DNA of 64,000 nt. Source: Methylosinus sporium. Its GTDB lineage: Bacteria; Pseudomonadota; Alphaproteobacteria; Rhizobiales; Beijerinckiaceae. How positions within the stretch are numbered: position 1 is the stretch's first letter; each line of letters begins with the position of its first letter. The stretch lies in the NCBI RefSeq assembly GCF_003113265.1, contig NZ_PUIV01000012.1, positions 24,518 through 88,517 of the forward strand. Direction: 5' to 3'. Positions 21,432 through 30,405 of the stretch are shown here, in pieces. The notes under the pieces were generated by a model. It worked only from the letters and a program-made list of their open reading frames with translations, was not told the DNA's origin and ran no database searches. A program made the translations under genes and the position numbers.

Positions 21432-22700
21432 TCAGCGCGACAGCAGCCGCCGGCGCGGCGCCGCTTCCGCCGCGCGCTCGAAGAGAGCGACCAGCTCGAG
21501 ATGCGGCGAATGCCGAAATTGATCGATCGGCGTGATGAATTTCGCGGCATAGCCGCCTTTGCTCAGAATTGCGGCGTCGCGGGCGAAGCTCTGCGGATCG
21601 CAGGAGACGGCGACGATGCGGCGCACGGTCGACGCCGCCAGCGCCTGCGCCTGCGCCATGGCGCCGGCGCGGGGCGGATCGAAGACGACGGCGTCGAAAG
21701 CGTTCAGCTCTTGAACATCGAGCGGACGGCGGAAGAGATCGCGCGCCTGCGCCGATATCGGCCGCAGCCCCCGCGCCGTGCGGGCGGCGCGGTCCAGCGC
21801 CTCCACCGCGGCCACATCCGAATCGATCGCCGTCACGCGCGCCTGCGCGGCGAGCCGCAGCGCGAAGGCACCGACGCCGCAGAAGAGATCGGCCACATTC
21901 TTGGCCTTGTCGCCTACGCCCTTCGCGACGAGGCGGGCGATAGCGGCCTCGCCCTCCGCGGTCGCCTGGAGAAAGGCGCCCGGCGGCGGAAAGACCTGGA
22001 TATTGCCGATCATCACGCCGGGCGGCAGGCGCAGCGTCACCAGCCGCCCATGATTGGCGAGACGGGCGAGATCGAGGCTTTCGGCGAGCTCCAGCAGCGC
22101 CAGAGTCTCGCGCTCCTCGAGCGCGCCGGCGCCGCGAATGTCGATATCGAGCCCGCCCGTCGCCGCCGTCGCCGCTATGTCGAGCGGCTTGCCGCGCAAG
22201 GCGAGCGCCTGCGCCAGAGCGCGCGCCGCCGCCGGCGCGCCGACGAGGCGCGGCTCGAGCAAGGGGCAGACGTCGATTTCGACGAGATCATGCGAGCGCG
22301 CGCGCATGAAGCCGACATGCGCAACGCCCCTCTCATAACGAGCATGGAAGGTCACGCGCCGACGCCCGGCGCCATGGGCGTCGATCAGCGGTTCGACCGG
22401 CCAGTCGAGCCCGGCGTTGCGCAGCGCCGTCTCGGCGAGGCCGCGCTTCCATTGCGCATAGGCGGGCGCGGCCAAGGTCTGCACGGCGCAGCCGCCGCAA
22501 ACGCCGTAATGTGGGCAGAAAGGCTCGATGCGATCCGGCGAGGGCTCGAGAATATCGACGACACGGGCGCGCTCGCCCTCCACCTCGGCGAGGACGGTCT
22601 CGCCGGGCAAAGCGAAAGCGGCGAAGACGAGCCCCTCCTCCATGCGGGCGACGCCCTCGCCCTTATGGCCGAGACGTTCGATGGTCAATCTTTGCAACAT
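21432..22700 (-). CDS. RlmD/RumA-type RNA (uracil-5-)-methyltransferase
   Basis: 422 residues. An N-terminal TRAM-like part is followed by the iron-sulfur cysteines (FCPHYGVCGGC near residue 62, and VCPLL), an insertion, and a Rossmann SAM-binding domain with VADLFCGVGAFALRLA. The catalytic segment is FDPPRAGA and AVSCDPQSFARD with the nucleophile Cys. It methylates U at C5 in rRNA, using SAM; which position is not decidable. It overlaps the tlyA 3' end by 16 bases. Confidence 0.9.
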   Translation of the reverse strand: MLQRLTIERLGHKGEGVARMEEGLVFAAFALPGETVLAEVEGERARVVDILEPSPDRIEPFCPHYGVCGGCAVQTLAAPAYAQWKRGLAETALRNAGLDWPVEPLIDAHGAGRRRVTFHARYERGVAHVGFMRARSHDLVEIDVCPLLEPRLVGAPAAARALAQALALRGKPLDIAATAATGGLDIDIRGAGALEERETLALLELAESLDLARLANHGRLVTLRLPPGVMIGNIQVFPPPGAFLQATAEGEAAIARLVAKGVGDKAKNVADLFCGVGAFALRLAAQARVTAIDSDVAAVEALDRAARTARGLRPISAQARDLFRRPLDVQELNAFDAVVFDPPRAGAMAQAQALAASTVRRIVAVSCDPQSFARDAAILSKGGYAAKFITPIDQFRHSPHLELVALFERAAEAAPRRRLLSR

Positions 22701-23440
22701 CCGTCCCGCCGCGCATGGAGGAGAAATTCGCGATTGCCGTCGCCGCCCTCGATCGGCGAGGCGATGACGCCGAGCACACGCCAGGCCAATGTCTCGACCT
22801 CCGCGGAAATGCGCGCGCAGACTTGCGCATGAATGGCCTCGTCGCGCACGACGCCCTTCTTTGCCGCCTTGCGGCCGGCCTCGAATTGCGGCTTGACCAG
22901 AGCGAGCAGCTCCGCGCCGCCGGCCGCGAGCGGCAGCACCGGAGGCAGCACCAGCGCCAGCGAGATGAAGCTGGCGTCGATCACGATCAGCGACGGCGCC
23001 TCGGCCAGATGCTCCCGCGTCAGAGCGCGCGCATCCTGTCCCTCCAGCGAGGTGACGCGCGCATCGGCGCGCAATCTCTCGTGCAATTGATCATGGCCGA
23101 CGTCCACCGCGACGACATGGCGCGCGCCGGCGCGCAGCAGCGCGTCGGTGAAGCCGCCGGTCGAAGCGCCGACATCGAGGCAATAGCGATCCTGCGCATG
23201 GACGCCGAAAGCCGCGAGCGCATGGGCGAGCTTGACGCCGCCACGGGAGACGTAAGGGTGCGGCGCCCGCGCCACGATCTCGGCGTCCGGCGGAACGAGC
23301 TGCGACGGCTTGGCGATTTTGCGGCCTCCCACCTCGACGAGGCCCGCGAGGATCGCCTCCTGCGCCTTGGCGCGGCTCTCGAAAAAGCCGCGCTCGCACA
23401 GCGCCACATCGACGCGAAGCGGCTCGCTCGCGCTCACCAT
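22685..23440 (-). CDS. tlyA: TlyA-family rRNA 2'-O-methyltransferase / hemolysin A-like
   Basis: 251 residues. An S4 RNA-binding domain (residues about 8-68: LRVDVALCERGFFESRAKAQEAILAGLVEVGG) precedes an FtsJ-like methyltransferase with YVSRGGVKLAHAL and DVGASTGGFTDALLRAGA. LVKPQFEAGRK and the charged tail are typical of TlyA. The family methylates ribose 2'-OH in 16S/23S rRNA. The ATG at 23440 overlaps the nrsF end by 7 bases; tlyA sits in a string of overlapping minus-strand genes. In Rhizobiales it usually follows dxs, which is absent here. Confidence 0.92.
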   Translation of the reverse strand: MVSASEPLRVDVALCERGFFESRAKAQEAILAGLVEVGGRKIAKPSQLVPPDAEIVARAPHPYVSRGGVKLAHALAAFGVHAQDRYCLDVGASTGGFTDALLRAGARHVVAVDVGHDQLHERLRADARVTSLEGQDARALTREHLAEAPSLIVIDASFISLALVLPPVLPLAAGGAELLALVKPQFEAGRKAAKKGVVRDEAIHAQVCARISAEVETLAWRVLGVIASPIEGGDGNREFLLHARRDGCCKD

Positions 23441-24072
23441 CGCAACAATCGCGCGCCGAGCGCCGAGCCGGCGAGCGCGACGAAGCCGACCGCCAGCGAA
23501 TACCACACGGCGACGAAGAGCGGGCTGTCGTCCGTGCAATGGGCCGCGTAGAAGCTCGCCGCCAGCGCGCCGGCGACGAGGCCGGCCACCGCGCCGGCCA
23601 GCGCCGGCCGGCTGGGCGCGCCGCGCCGCAAGGCGAAGAGGAGAATGGCGAGCGGGCCCGCCGCGATGAGCGGGATCGCCATCAGGCAGATGGCGGCGTT
23701 GTGTCCGACGAGCCGCGCGTCCCAACTCTCCGCCGGCGCGGCGACGAGCTCGAGCGCCACGGCGACGCCGAGAGCGGCGAGCGCGAGCAGAGGCGCGAAG
23801 CGCCACGCGCCGGCCTCGACACCCGGCGCGGCGAGCCGCCGCAACAGGCCGCCGGCGGTCGCCAGCAAAGTGAGCGTCACCGCGAATTTCGCCAAAAAGC
23901 GCGGCTCGTGGACGGCGGCGCCGATGTCCGGCCGGACGCCGATGAAAGCGACGAACAGCAGCGCCGCGACGAGCCCCGCCGCCGCGAGCGACGACGCGAA
24001 AATCTGCGCGAAGCGAAAACGCGACGGCGCATGGTCCGCGACCAGAGCGCCGATCAGCTCTTGCGTTTTCAT
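23434..24072 (-). CDS. NrsF-family (DUF1109) membrane anti-sigma factor
   Basis: 212 residues with six hydrophobic segments, starting MKTQELIGALVADH. Two cysteines stand at positions 129 (HNAAICLMAIP) and 179 (YAAHCTDDSPLF), matching the pair in Caulobacter NrsF (131 and 181) that responds to chromate and cadmium and releases SigF. It begins inside the stop codon of the sigma factor gene (ATGA overlap). Function as the cognate anti-sigma factor follows from this pairing and the family. Confidence 0.9.
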   Translation of the reverse strand: MKTQELIGALVADHAPSRFRFAQIFASSLAAAGLVAALLFVAFIGVRPDIGAAVHEPRFLAKFAVTLTLLATAGGLLRRLAAPGVEAGAWRFAPLLALAALGVAVALELVAAPAESWDARLVGHNAAICLMAIPLIAAGPLAILLFALRRGAPSRPALAGAVAGLVAGALAASFYAAHCTDDSPLFVAVWYSLAVGFVALAGSALGARLLRW

Positions 24073-24593
24073 CTCCCGCCTCTCCGATAGAGCGCCGCCA
24101 GGCTCCTGATCGCCCGATGCAGCGCCACGCGCACCGCGCCCTCGCTCATACGATAGCGCTCGGCCGCCTCCTTCACCGAATGTCCCTCGATCGACAGAAA
24201 CCGCACCAGCTCGCGCGGGCGTTCGCCGAGCTCGCCGAGCATACGGTCGATATCCTGCCGGTCGATCCCATCGTCCGCCGCCTCGGGCGCCGCGAGATCG
24301 AAAGCGTCGTCGATCGGCAGCGCCGCCTTGGCGCCGCGCCGGCGGCGCGCGTCGACGAGCTTGTTGCGCGCTATGGTCATGATCCAGGGACCGATCGGCC
24401 GCGCCATATCCCAAGTGTCGCGCTTCAAGTGAATGGCGAGCAGGGTCTCCTGCACCACATCCTCCGCCTCGCCGACATCGAGGCCGAGGCGCGCGCAATT
24501 GCGCCGCGCGATTCCGCGCAGCGCCGGCGTCAGCGAGAGGAGCAGCCTCTCATAGGCGCCCGTATCGCCCGCTATGGCGGCGCGCATCAGCAC
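24069..24593 (-). CDS. ECF sigma factor, SigF type
   Basis: 174 residues from a GTG at 24593, preceded by GAGGAGG at eight bases. Region 2 shows DVGEAEDVVQETLLAIHLKRDTWD and WIMTIARNKLVDARRRRG; region 4 is LSIEGHSVKEAAERYRMSEGAVRVALHRAIRSL. The frame is open to 24719, but the longer reading would start upstream of a promoter candidate at 24643-24668 and has a non-homologous N-terminus, so the shorter start is preferred. Paired with NrsF, it should direct a metal or oxidative stress response. Confidence 0.9.
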   Translation of the reverse strand: MLMRAAIAGDTGAYERLLLSLTPALRGIARRNCARLGLDVGEAEDVVQETLLAIHLKRDTWDMARPIGPWIMTIARNKLVDARRRRGAKAALPIDDAFDLAAPEAADDGIDRQDIDRMLGELGERPRELVRFLSIEGHSVKEAAERYRMSEGAVRVALHRAIRSLAALYRRGGR

Positions 24594-24642
24594 GGCCCAT
24601 TCCTCCTCGGGGTTTCGCGCTCCCAAACGTCCACCCTGCTCA

Positions 24643-24668
24643 TACGTGAAAAATCGCCTTCTCGTTAC
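24643..24668 (-). promoter_or_regulatory. Candidate ECF (SigF-type) autoregulatory promoter
   Basis: On the minus strand GTAACG (24668-24663), a 16-base spacer and CGTA (24646-24643) resemble the GTAAC-N16/17-CGA(A) promoters recognised by SigF-like ECF factors. It lies 50 bases before the GTG start of the sigma gene. Autoregulation is inferred; the match at the minus-10 element is partial. Confidence 0.5.
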
Positions 24669-24828
24669 GTCATGCGCGGGGCGCGTGTCGAGCATTCGTC
24701 GATTTTCGCGGCGCGTCACAAAAACGCCGGACTATTCGCGCCTTTTTAACGAAAGAATCGCAAATCTATCGACGCCGCGCGACCGCGGCCCGCCCCTCGT
24801 GAGGGCGCAGTCGGATTGGAGCTTCCCC

Positions 24829-26151
24829 TTGCGTAAGTTTTCGAAGTCCGTCTTTTCGTTGAGCATGATCGCGCTCGCCGGAGCCGCCGCCCCCGCGGCC
24901 ATCGCCGCGGGCGACGCCTATGACGGCCAGGCCGAATGGGCGCAGCGCTATGACGCCGATCCCCGGCTCACCGTCTCGCGCTCGACGACCCCCATCCTCT
25001 CGACGCAGACGGTCGCCGCGACGGAGGCGGCCATCGCCCAGCTTCAGGAGATCGCCGCGCGCGGCGGCTGGCCCATGGTGCCGGCCGGCCAGCAGCTGCG
25101 GCTCGGCTCCAACAGCCCGGCCGTCTCGGCGCTGCGCCGGCGTCTCATCGTCTCCGGCGACATCGGCGCCGAGGCCGGCGTGAGCCCGGTCTTCGACTCT
25201 TACGTCGAAGCCGCGGTGCGCCGCTTCCAGGCGCGCCACGGCGTCAACGCCACCGGCGTCGTCTCGACGCAGACCTTCGCCGCGCTCAACGTCTCCGCCG
25301 AGCTGCGCCTGCGCCAGCTCGAGACCAATCTCGTGCGCCTGCGCAGCTTCTCGCGCGATCTCGGCAATCGCTATGTGACGGCCAACATCCCCGCCGCCAC
25401 GGTGGAGACGGTCGAGAACGGCGCCGTCGTCACCCATCACACCGCCGGCGTCGGCAAGATCGACCGCCAGTCGCCGGTGATGCAGACCAAGGCGATCCAG
25501 GTCAATTTCAACCCCTTCTGGACCGTGCCCGCCTCCGTCATCCGCAAGGATCTGATCCCCAAGATGCAGGCCGATCCCAATTATCTCGCCGACAATCACA
25601 TCCGCGTCTACAATAAGGACGGCGTCGAGCTCCCCCCGCAGCAGATCAATTGGAACTCGCTCGAGGCGCTGAACTACAAATTCCGCCAGGACACGGGCGG
25701 CGATTTCAACTCGCTCGGCGTGGTGCGCATCGACATCGCGAATCCTTACGGCGTCTATATGCACGACACGCCGGCCAAGGGCATTTTCGGCGACGACTTC
25801 CGCTTCGTCTCCTCCGGCTGCATCCGCCTGCAGAATGTGCGCGACTATGTCGCCTGGCTGCTGAAGGAGACGCCCGGCTGGGATCGCGACCATATCGACG
25901 AGGCGATCCGCTCCGGCGAGCGCATAGACGTGAAAATATCCCCCGCCGTGCCGGTCTATTGGGTCTATGTCACCGCCTGGGCGACGCCCGACGGGGTGAT
26001 GCAGTTCCGCGAGGATATTTATCAGCGCGACGGGCTCGGCCTCACCGCCTCCATCCCGCAGCAATCCGCCCCTGGGCCGACGCCGGTCGCCTCGCGTCAG
26101 GCCGCGCGCGGATCGCAGCTGCCGCCGGTGTTCGGCGCGGACGAGTATTGA
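24829..26151 (+). CDS. L,D-transpeptidase with peptidoglycan-binding domain
   Basis: 440 residues from a TTG at 24829 after TTGGAGC. Signal peptide (1-31, AAPAAIAAG), a PG_binding_1 domain (about 95-155, LRRRLIVSGDIG...FQARHGVNATGVV) and a YcbB-like YkuD domain follow. The catalytic motif H312...S-S-G-C331-I-R is intact. Such enzymes make 3-3 cross-links in the wall or attach outer-membrane proteins. Other in-frame starts are a GTG at 24799 and an ATG at 24868, the latter cutting the signal peptide. Confidence 0.9.
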   Translation: MRKFSKSVFSLSMIALAGAAAPAAIAAGDAYDGQAEWAQRYDADPRLTVSRSTTPILSTQTVAATEAAIAQLQEIAARGGWPMVPAGQQLRLGSNSPAVSALRRRLIVSGDIGAEAGVSPVFDSYVEAAVRRFQARHGVNATGVVSTQTFAALNVSAELRLRQLETNLVRLRSFSRDLGNRYVTANIPAATVETVENGAVVTHHTAGVGKIDRQSPVMQTKAIQVNFNPFWTVPASVIRKDLIPKMQADPNYLADNHIRVYNKDGVELPPQQINWNSLEALNYKFRQDTGGDFNSLGVVRIDIANPYGVYMHDTPAKGIFGDDFRFVSSGCIRLQNVRDYVAWLLKETPGWDRDHIDEAIRSGERIDVKISPAVPVYWVYVTAWATPDGVMQFREDIYQRDGLGLTASIPQQSAPGPTPVASRQAARGSQLPPVFGADEY

Positions 26152-26156
26152 GCGGG

Positions 26157-26528
26157 ATGCGCTCGGAGCAGGCGCTCATGATCCTGCTCCCGATCGCATT
26201 CTATCTCATTCCATTCGCCTCGACGCTCGCGACGCGCGGATGGCGGTCGCTCGCCGCCGTATCGATCCTCTGGCTCGCCGTCACCGCGTTTTTGGCGCGG
26301 CCGCTCTTCGACCATCCGAGCGAACCCGGCTGCGGGCTCGGCGTGCTGATCTCGATATGGGTCGCGACCCTGGTCGCCGCAGGCTTTGCGACGAGCTTCG
26401 TCGGCCGCGTCCTGCTGTTGCGCGATCCGACGATGACGCGCGCGCGAGCGGCGACGATCGTCGCCGCGCTCGGCCTCGCGGGTTTCGCAGGCGTCGCTTG
26501 GTTGAACCGAGCCTTTTTCTTCCGCTGA
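26157..26528 (+). CDS. Small integral membrane protein
   Basis: 123 residues with four predicted membrane helices (about 7-26, 31-48, 57-82, 98-118). Its ATG lies five bases after the transpeptidase stop, so it is cotranscribed. One Cys in a PGCGLG turn between helices 2 and 3. No family recognised. Coding is supported by the coupled position and consistent hydrophobic pattern. Confidence 0.55.
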   Translation: MRSEQALMILLPIAFYLIPFASTLATRGWRSLAAVSILWLAVTAFLARPLFDHPSEPGCGLGVLISIWVATLVAAGFATSFVGRVLLLRDPTMTRARAATIVAALGLAGFAGVAWLNRAFFFR

Positions 26529-26678
26529 AGGAGCGCGACCCTGTCGCCGAAGAGGCCGCCGGCGTTCGGCGAGGACCGGAACCGAGGCGTGCGGAGCCGG
26601 AACGTTTCAGCGTCCCGGCCCTCGTCGATTCGACTTTACAGCGCCGTTCGCCGCGCGCTCGCTACGCCGCCCGAATCC

Positions 26679-27353
26679 TCACAATTTGCCGACCATCTTG
26701 CGAATCCGGCACTTGCCGTCGAAATTTTCGATGCGGTCGGTTCCGAAAAATTCGTGGAACGCCATGGCCACCTCGGGCCAAACCTGCATATTCGGATCGT
26801 AGTCATCCCCGATGATATATCCGCCCGGAGCCAGCAGCTTCCACCATAATTCGAGATCGGAGAGGACAGCTTTTCGGTCGTGCCCCGCGTCGATATGGAC
26901 GATGTCCGGGGAGAAGCCGTAATGTCTCATGACTTCGGCGGCGTTATTGGAATCGATAGGAAGGGGAACGACATAATCAGCGACGCCACGAGCGATGACA
27001 TTGGCGGCAAAGGTATAGTATAAAGAGGGGTATCCATATTTCTGCTTCAGACTGTCGCGCCATTGCTCGATTATCCAATGCTCCCACGCCCCGAGAAAGG
27101 TGTCGACGGATACGATAGCGCAATCCAGGCCTAGAGATTTTGCTTTATCGGCCATGTAAATGGTCGAGCCGCCTTTCCACACGCCGACCTCCACGATCAG
27201 CGAAGGACGCGCCATCTCGATCGTTTCGCTCAGATACGGATGCTCCGAACGCCAGCCCTGGGAGTCCGTCTCATAAGCTCCTTCCGGGAAGCCGGCGAAT
27301 GGATCCGCACCATAGTGAAGAGCGCCGACAAGTCTATCTCGCATCGCAGTCAT
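26679..27353 (-). CDS. Class I SAM-dependent methyltransferase (CmcI-like/Methyltransf_24)
   Basis: 224 residues. The SAM site is LIVEVGVWKGGSTIYMADKAKSLG (about 53-75); DIVHIDAGHDRKAVLSDLELWWKLLAPGGYIIGDDY carries the acidic metal-binding and post-II motifs of the cephalosporin hydroxylase-like O-methyltransferase family. GC content and codon use are lower than in neighbours. It lies 50 bases downstream of the GT17 fusion gene on the same strand, and both probably modify a surface glycan. Confidence 0.75.
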   Translation of the reverse strand: MTAMRDRLVGALHYGADPFAGFPEGAYETDSQGWRSEHPYLSETIEMARPSLIVEVGVWKGGSTIYMADKAKSLGLDCAIVSVDTFLGAWEHWIIEQWRDSLKQKYGYPSLYYTFAANVIARGVADYVVPLPIDSNNAAEVMRHYGFSPDIVHIDAGHDRKAVLSDLELWWKLLAPGGYIIGDDYDPNMQVWPEVAMAFHEFFGTDRIENFDGKCRIRKMVGKL

Positions 27354-27403
27354 AAATTCGTCCTTTTGGATCTCGGATCACGTTCGCAGTCGGCGCATCG
27401 ACG

Positions 27404-30085
27404 CTACGGGCTCGGCGCCCGGCCCTTCGGCAAGCACAAAATATCCGAAATCCGGTGGTCCAGCCGCGCCGGCGCCAAAGTCGTCGGATCATAGGCGACA
27501 TAGCCGATCTCATCGACGGCCTGGAACAAATCCGCATCGTCCTCGGGAGAGAACCAAGCGAACCATTCGACGAACAGATTCGGTTGGTAGGCGCGAATGA
27601 ATTCGGCGCTGCCGCGAAGGATGTCCTTATCGTAGCCTTCGCAATCGGTCTTGATGAAGGAAACCGTCGAAAAATCCTCGACGCCACATTCCCTCAGAAG
27701 AGTCGGCAGCGTCACGCCGCGCGCCTTATAGCGGTTGACGGAGGCGGCTGCGATCTTGCCCGTGCATTCGTCCGAATAATGCGTATTCTCGATGACTCCG
27801 CCATTGCAATGCGCATTGCCGTGATCGGAGAGCTCGATCTCGTCGACATCGCGCTCGGTGATCGCGCAGGGCATGATCTTGAAATCGGCGATGTGGGGGT
27901 TCATCGCGAGATTGATGGTCATCACTTTCAAAACTTCGGGATTCGGCTCGACGACGATGACCTTGCCCCGCCGATCGCCCTCCCGATCATAAGCGAAGAG
28001 CCCCATCGGCACGGCGGTGTCGCCGGAATGGCCGCCGACGTCGACGACCGTGCTGCCCGGCGCGATGAAACGCCGCCAGTTTTGTCGCTCCAGGTCTTCG
28101 ACGATCCAGGCGAAGCTCCTCGGCGTTTCGCCCTGGTGATCCCATTCGCACCAGAATGCGCAGCCCGGACGACCGAGCCAGCGATCCGCCTCCAGCGTGT
28201 GAAGCGTCCGCACGGGCTTCAAGTCATAAGTGTTTTCGTTCATCTTTCGGTCGCCTGTCTCTCGCGTGACGGGTAGCGTCGCGATAGCTTCGCCGGCGCG
28301 GGCGGCGTCGATCGACGTCCCGGACGCCGCAGCGTCGGTTCTCCCCATGCTTTCGCCCGTCTTGTCGACAGCAAAGAGCCAAGCGCCTCCGTCTATTTCG
28401 AATCGATCGTATTGCGGCCATCGCGCACGCAGATGTCGAAGAATATCCGGCCGCACCGGCGACACGTAATTCTCTGTCGCGATCGGCCGCAGATCGCGCA
28501 CGGCGTCGAAATAGGCCGATGCGGGCGCGCGATTGATGTTATCGGAGTCGAAGATGAATTCCACGGCCCGGCCGGCATGGTCGCTGTGTATGCCGCGATG
28601 ATCCGAAAGATAGCGTGCGATCGTCTCGCGATCGTAGAGCAGATGCATGTGGCTCGGGAGCTGCCGCAGCGTGAAATCCAGAGCGGGATTGCCGCCGTCG
28701 AGGTAGAGGTGATGCCCAGTCGCGCCTGTCCAGAGAGGTCCGAACTCGGAGAAGACGAGGCCGCCATTCTTCGTGATGCGCGCGGATTCTCGACATGCGC
28801 TCTCTATGTCGTACAGATGCTCCCATACGGACATGAAAACAACCGCATCGAATGTGTCGTCGTCGAATGACGTCTTGCCGCATATGTCGCCGATGATCAC
28901 GGGGAACCCCGATCCATAGGCGTCGATATGGTCCTCCCACAAGGCCAAGCGCTTCGCCGAGCCGATGTTCTCCTGCGCCATCAAAGACTGCGCCTGCGCC
29001 TCCGAATAGCCGACCAGCAGCACATTCTTGCCGGCGAGGTTCATATGCGACCGCAGCCGCTCGACCGCGTTCGGCGCATAATTCCGCAACGACCCCGGAA
29101 ACGGCAGCTGCTCGATCGGCGGCAATTCGTCGACAGCGCTCGTCGCGTCGTCGATGGCGTCGGCGAAATAGAACAGAAAGTCGAATTGGCGCGGCGATTT
29201 TTTCAGCGCGTCGGGAATGTCGAGCTCGGCGACATCCTTCAATGTCGGCGCGCGCACATGGGTCAGCTCGGGCGTATGCTCGACCAGGAATTTGGAGACG
29301 ACATCGGCGTTCGCCTCGCGGAAGCTGTGGTGATTGTGCTTGCCGAATCGCGTCGGCTTCGCGACGGCCTCGGTGTTGGCGCGCGTGCGCTCGACGATCG
29401 ATTGCATTTTCAGCGCGAGCGCCTCCATGCCGCCCATGCTGGAAAAATGCCAGCCGCCGTTCGGCACGCGCCGCTCGTAGGAATAGAGTTCCCGGTCGTA
29501 GCCGAGATTGATGCAAGCGCCGCGCGGGCTGATCGGATCTCCCATCCGCGCGCCTTGCGGCATGATGAATTTCAGCAAGCCGTAGCGGCAAGCAACGGAT
29601 CCCAGCCAAGGCGTGTTGTTGTAATGACAATTGGAGTTGTTGTTCACGAAATATTTTTTCATCGCCATTTCGAAAATGGCGATGTTGCGAGGATTGTCGA
29701 GCAGCGCCGGCAGCTCCGCGACGCATTCGGGACGGGGTATCTCGTCTATGTCCGACACGATGATGATGGCGTCGTCGCCGAGCCCCATCGTGGAAAGCGG
29801 GCGCAGAATGCAATTGCGCTGCAAATTCTCGACGATCCATCCGAGCTCCGGCGCATTGCCGAAGGCGCCGGGCATGTCGTCGATGACGTAATGCACGATG
29901 TCGTAGCCGGCGCCTCGAAGCTCGGAGACCGCATCGGCGAGCAATATCGGCTTGTCCGCGCCGGTGTGCGTCTTGCAAGATTCGACGACGACGAATGAAT
30001 CGACGACATTGGTCAGTTCGGCGACCCGCAGCATGAGCATGTCGATTTCATTGAACCCGATGACGCAGTCGACAATCTTGGGCAT
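27404..30085 (-). CDS. Three-domain fusion: GT17 glycosyltransferase, methyltransferase, FkbM methyltransferase
   Basis: 893 residues. Residues 1-320 match glycosyltransferase family 17 (MPKIVDCVIGFNEIDMLMLR, ESCKTHTG, IVSDIDEIPRP with the D-x-D, GGWHFSSMGG). Residues about 340-545 form a methyltransferase 11-like domain (FDDDTFDAVVFMSVWEHLYD). After a linker rich in Ala/Thr/Asp with an internal Met at 615, residues about 640-893 are an FkbM domain (STVVDVGGHSGDTAVP, VEPNPEVLKV, FIKTDCEGYDKDIL). GT17 enzymes transfer N-acetylglucosamine; the combined protein probably builds and methylates a surface sugar. The reading frame is continuous, so the fusion is not an obvious error. Confidence 0.8.
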   Translation of the reverse strand: MPKIVDCVIGFNEIDMLMLRVAELTNVVDSFVVVESCKTHTGADKPILLADAVSELRGAGYDIVHYVIDDMPGAFGNAPELGWIVENLQRNCILRPLSTMGLGDDAIIIVSDIDEIPRPECVAELPALLDNPRNIAIFEMAMKKYFVNNNSNCHYNNTPWLGSVACRYGLLKFIMPQGARMGDPISPRGACINLGYDRELYSYERRVPNGGWHFSSMGGMEALALKMQSIVERTRANTEAVAKPTRFGKHNHHSFREANADVVSKFLVEHTPELTHVRAPTLKDVAELDIPDALKKSPRQFDFLFYFADAIDDATSAVDELPPIEQLPFPGSLRNYAPNAVERLRSHMNLAGKNVLLVGYSEAQAQSLMAQENIGSAKRLALWEDHIDAYGSGFPVIIGDICGKTSFDDDTFDAVVFMSVWEHLYDIESACRESARITKNGGLVFSEFGPLWTGATGHHLYLDGGNPALDFTLRQLPSHMHLLYDRETIARYLSDHRGIHSDHAGRAVEFIFDSDNINRAPASAYFDAVRDLRPIATENYVSPVRPDILRHLRARWPQYDRFEIDGGAWLFAVDKTGESMGRTDAAASGTSIDAARAGEAIATLPVTRETGDRKMNENTYDLKPVRTLHTLEADRWLGRPGCAFWCEWDHQGETPRSFAWIVEDLERQNWRRFIAPGSTVVDVGGHSGDTAVPMGLFAYDREGDRRGKVIVVEPNPEVLKVMTINLAMNPHIADFKIMPCAITERDVDEIELSDHGNAHCNGGVIENTHYSDECTGKIAAASVNRYKARGVTLPTLLRECGVEDFSTVSFIKTDCEGYDKDILRGSAEFIRAYQPNLFVEWFAWFSPEDDADLFQAVDEIGYVAYDPTTLAPARLDHRISDILCLPKGRAPSP

Positions 30086-30405
30086 AGGCCACCATTGCTC
30101 CGAAGCTGAAGGCTGGCGTTTATCTCACGCCCACATGGGCGCTGTCCAGCAGAGCGCGTCGCCTCGACACGATGCCGCGCGCCCAGAAAAACATGGCGTC
30201 GCCGCGAAGGCGGCGGTCGAGATCATCCTTGTTCGTCTCGTCGGTCGAGATCGAAAGAAAGCTTTCGAAACGATGCGGCGCGCGACGCGATCGAAGGTCT
30301 CGCGAGGCGTTTGCCGCGCGCCGGACGTCGCGATGCGATTTTCGGAAAGCGCGTCGCCGGACATTTCCGGCTGCGCGGCGCGAGACGACGGACTGCGCCG
30401 AAAGA
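30086..30405. other. Intergenic stretch upstream of the GT17 fusion
   Basis: 320 bases. It must contain the promoter of the minus-strand fusion gene. A minus-strand frame ending at 30120 encodes a plausible-looking tail (FESFLSISTDETNKDDLDRR then FFWARGIVSRRR) over about 50 residues, perhaps a gene remnant, but its upstream part is unconvincing. Nothing else seen. Confidence 0.3.

Noticed and set aside
28230..28243. Splitting the 893-residue fusion into two genes at Met615
   Set aside because: The frame is continuous across the linker and no strong ribosome site precedes the ATG at 28243; reported as one gene with the alternative noted.
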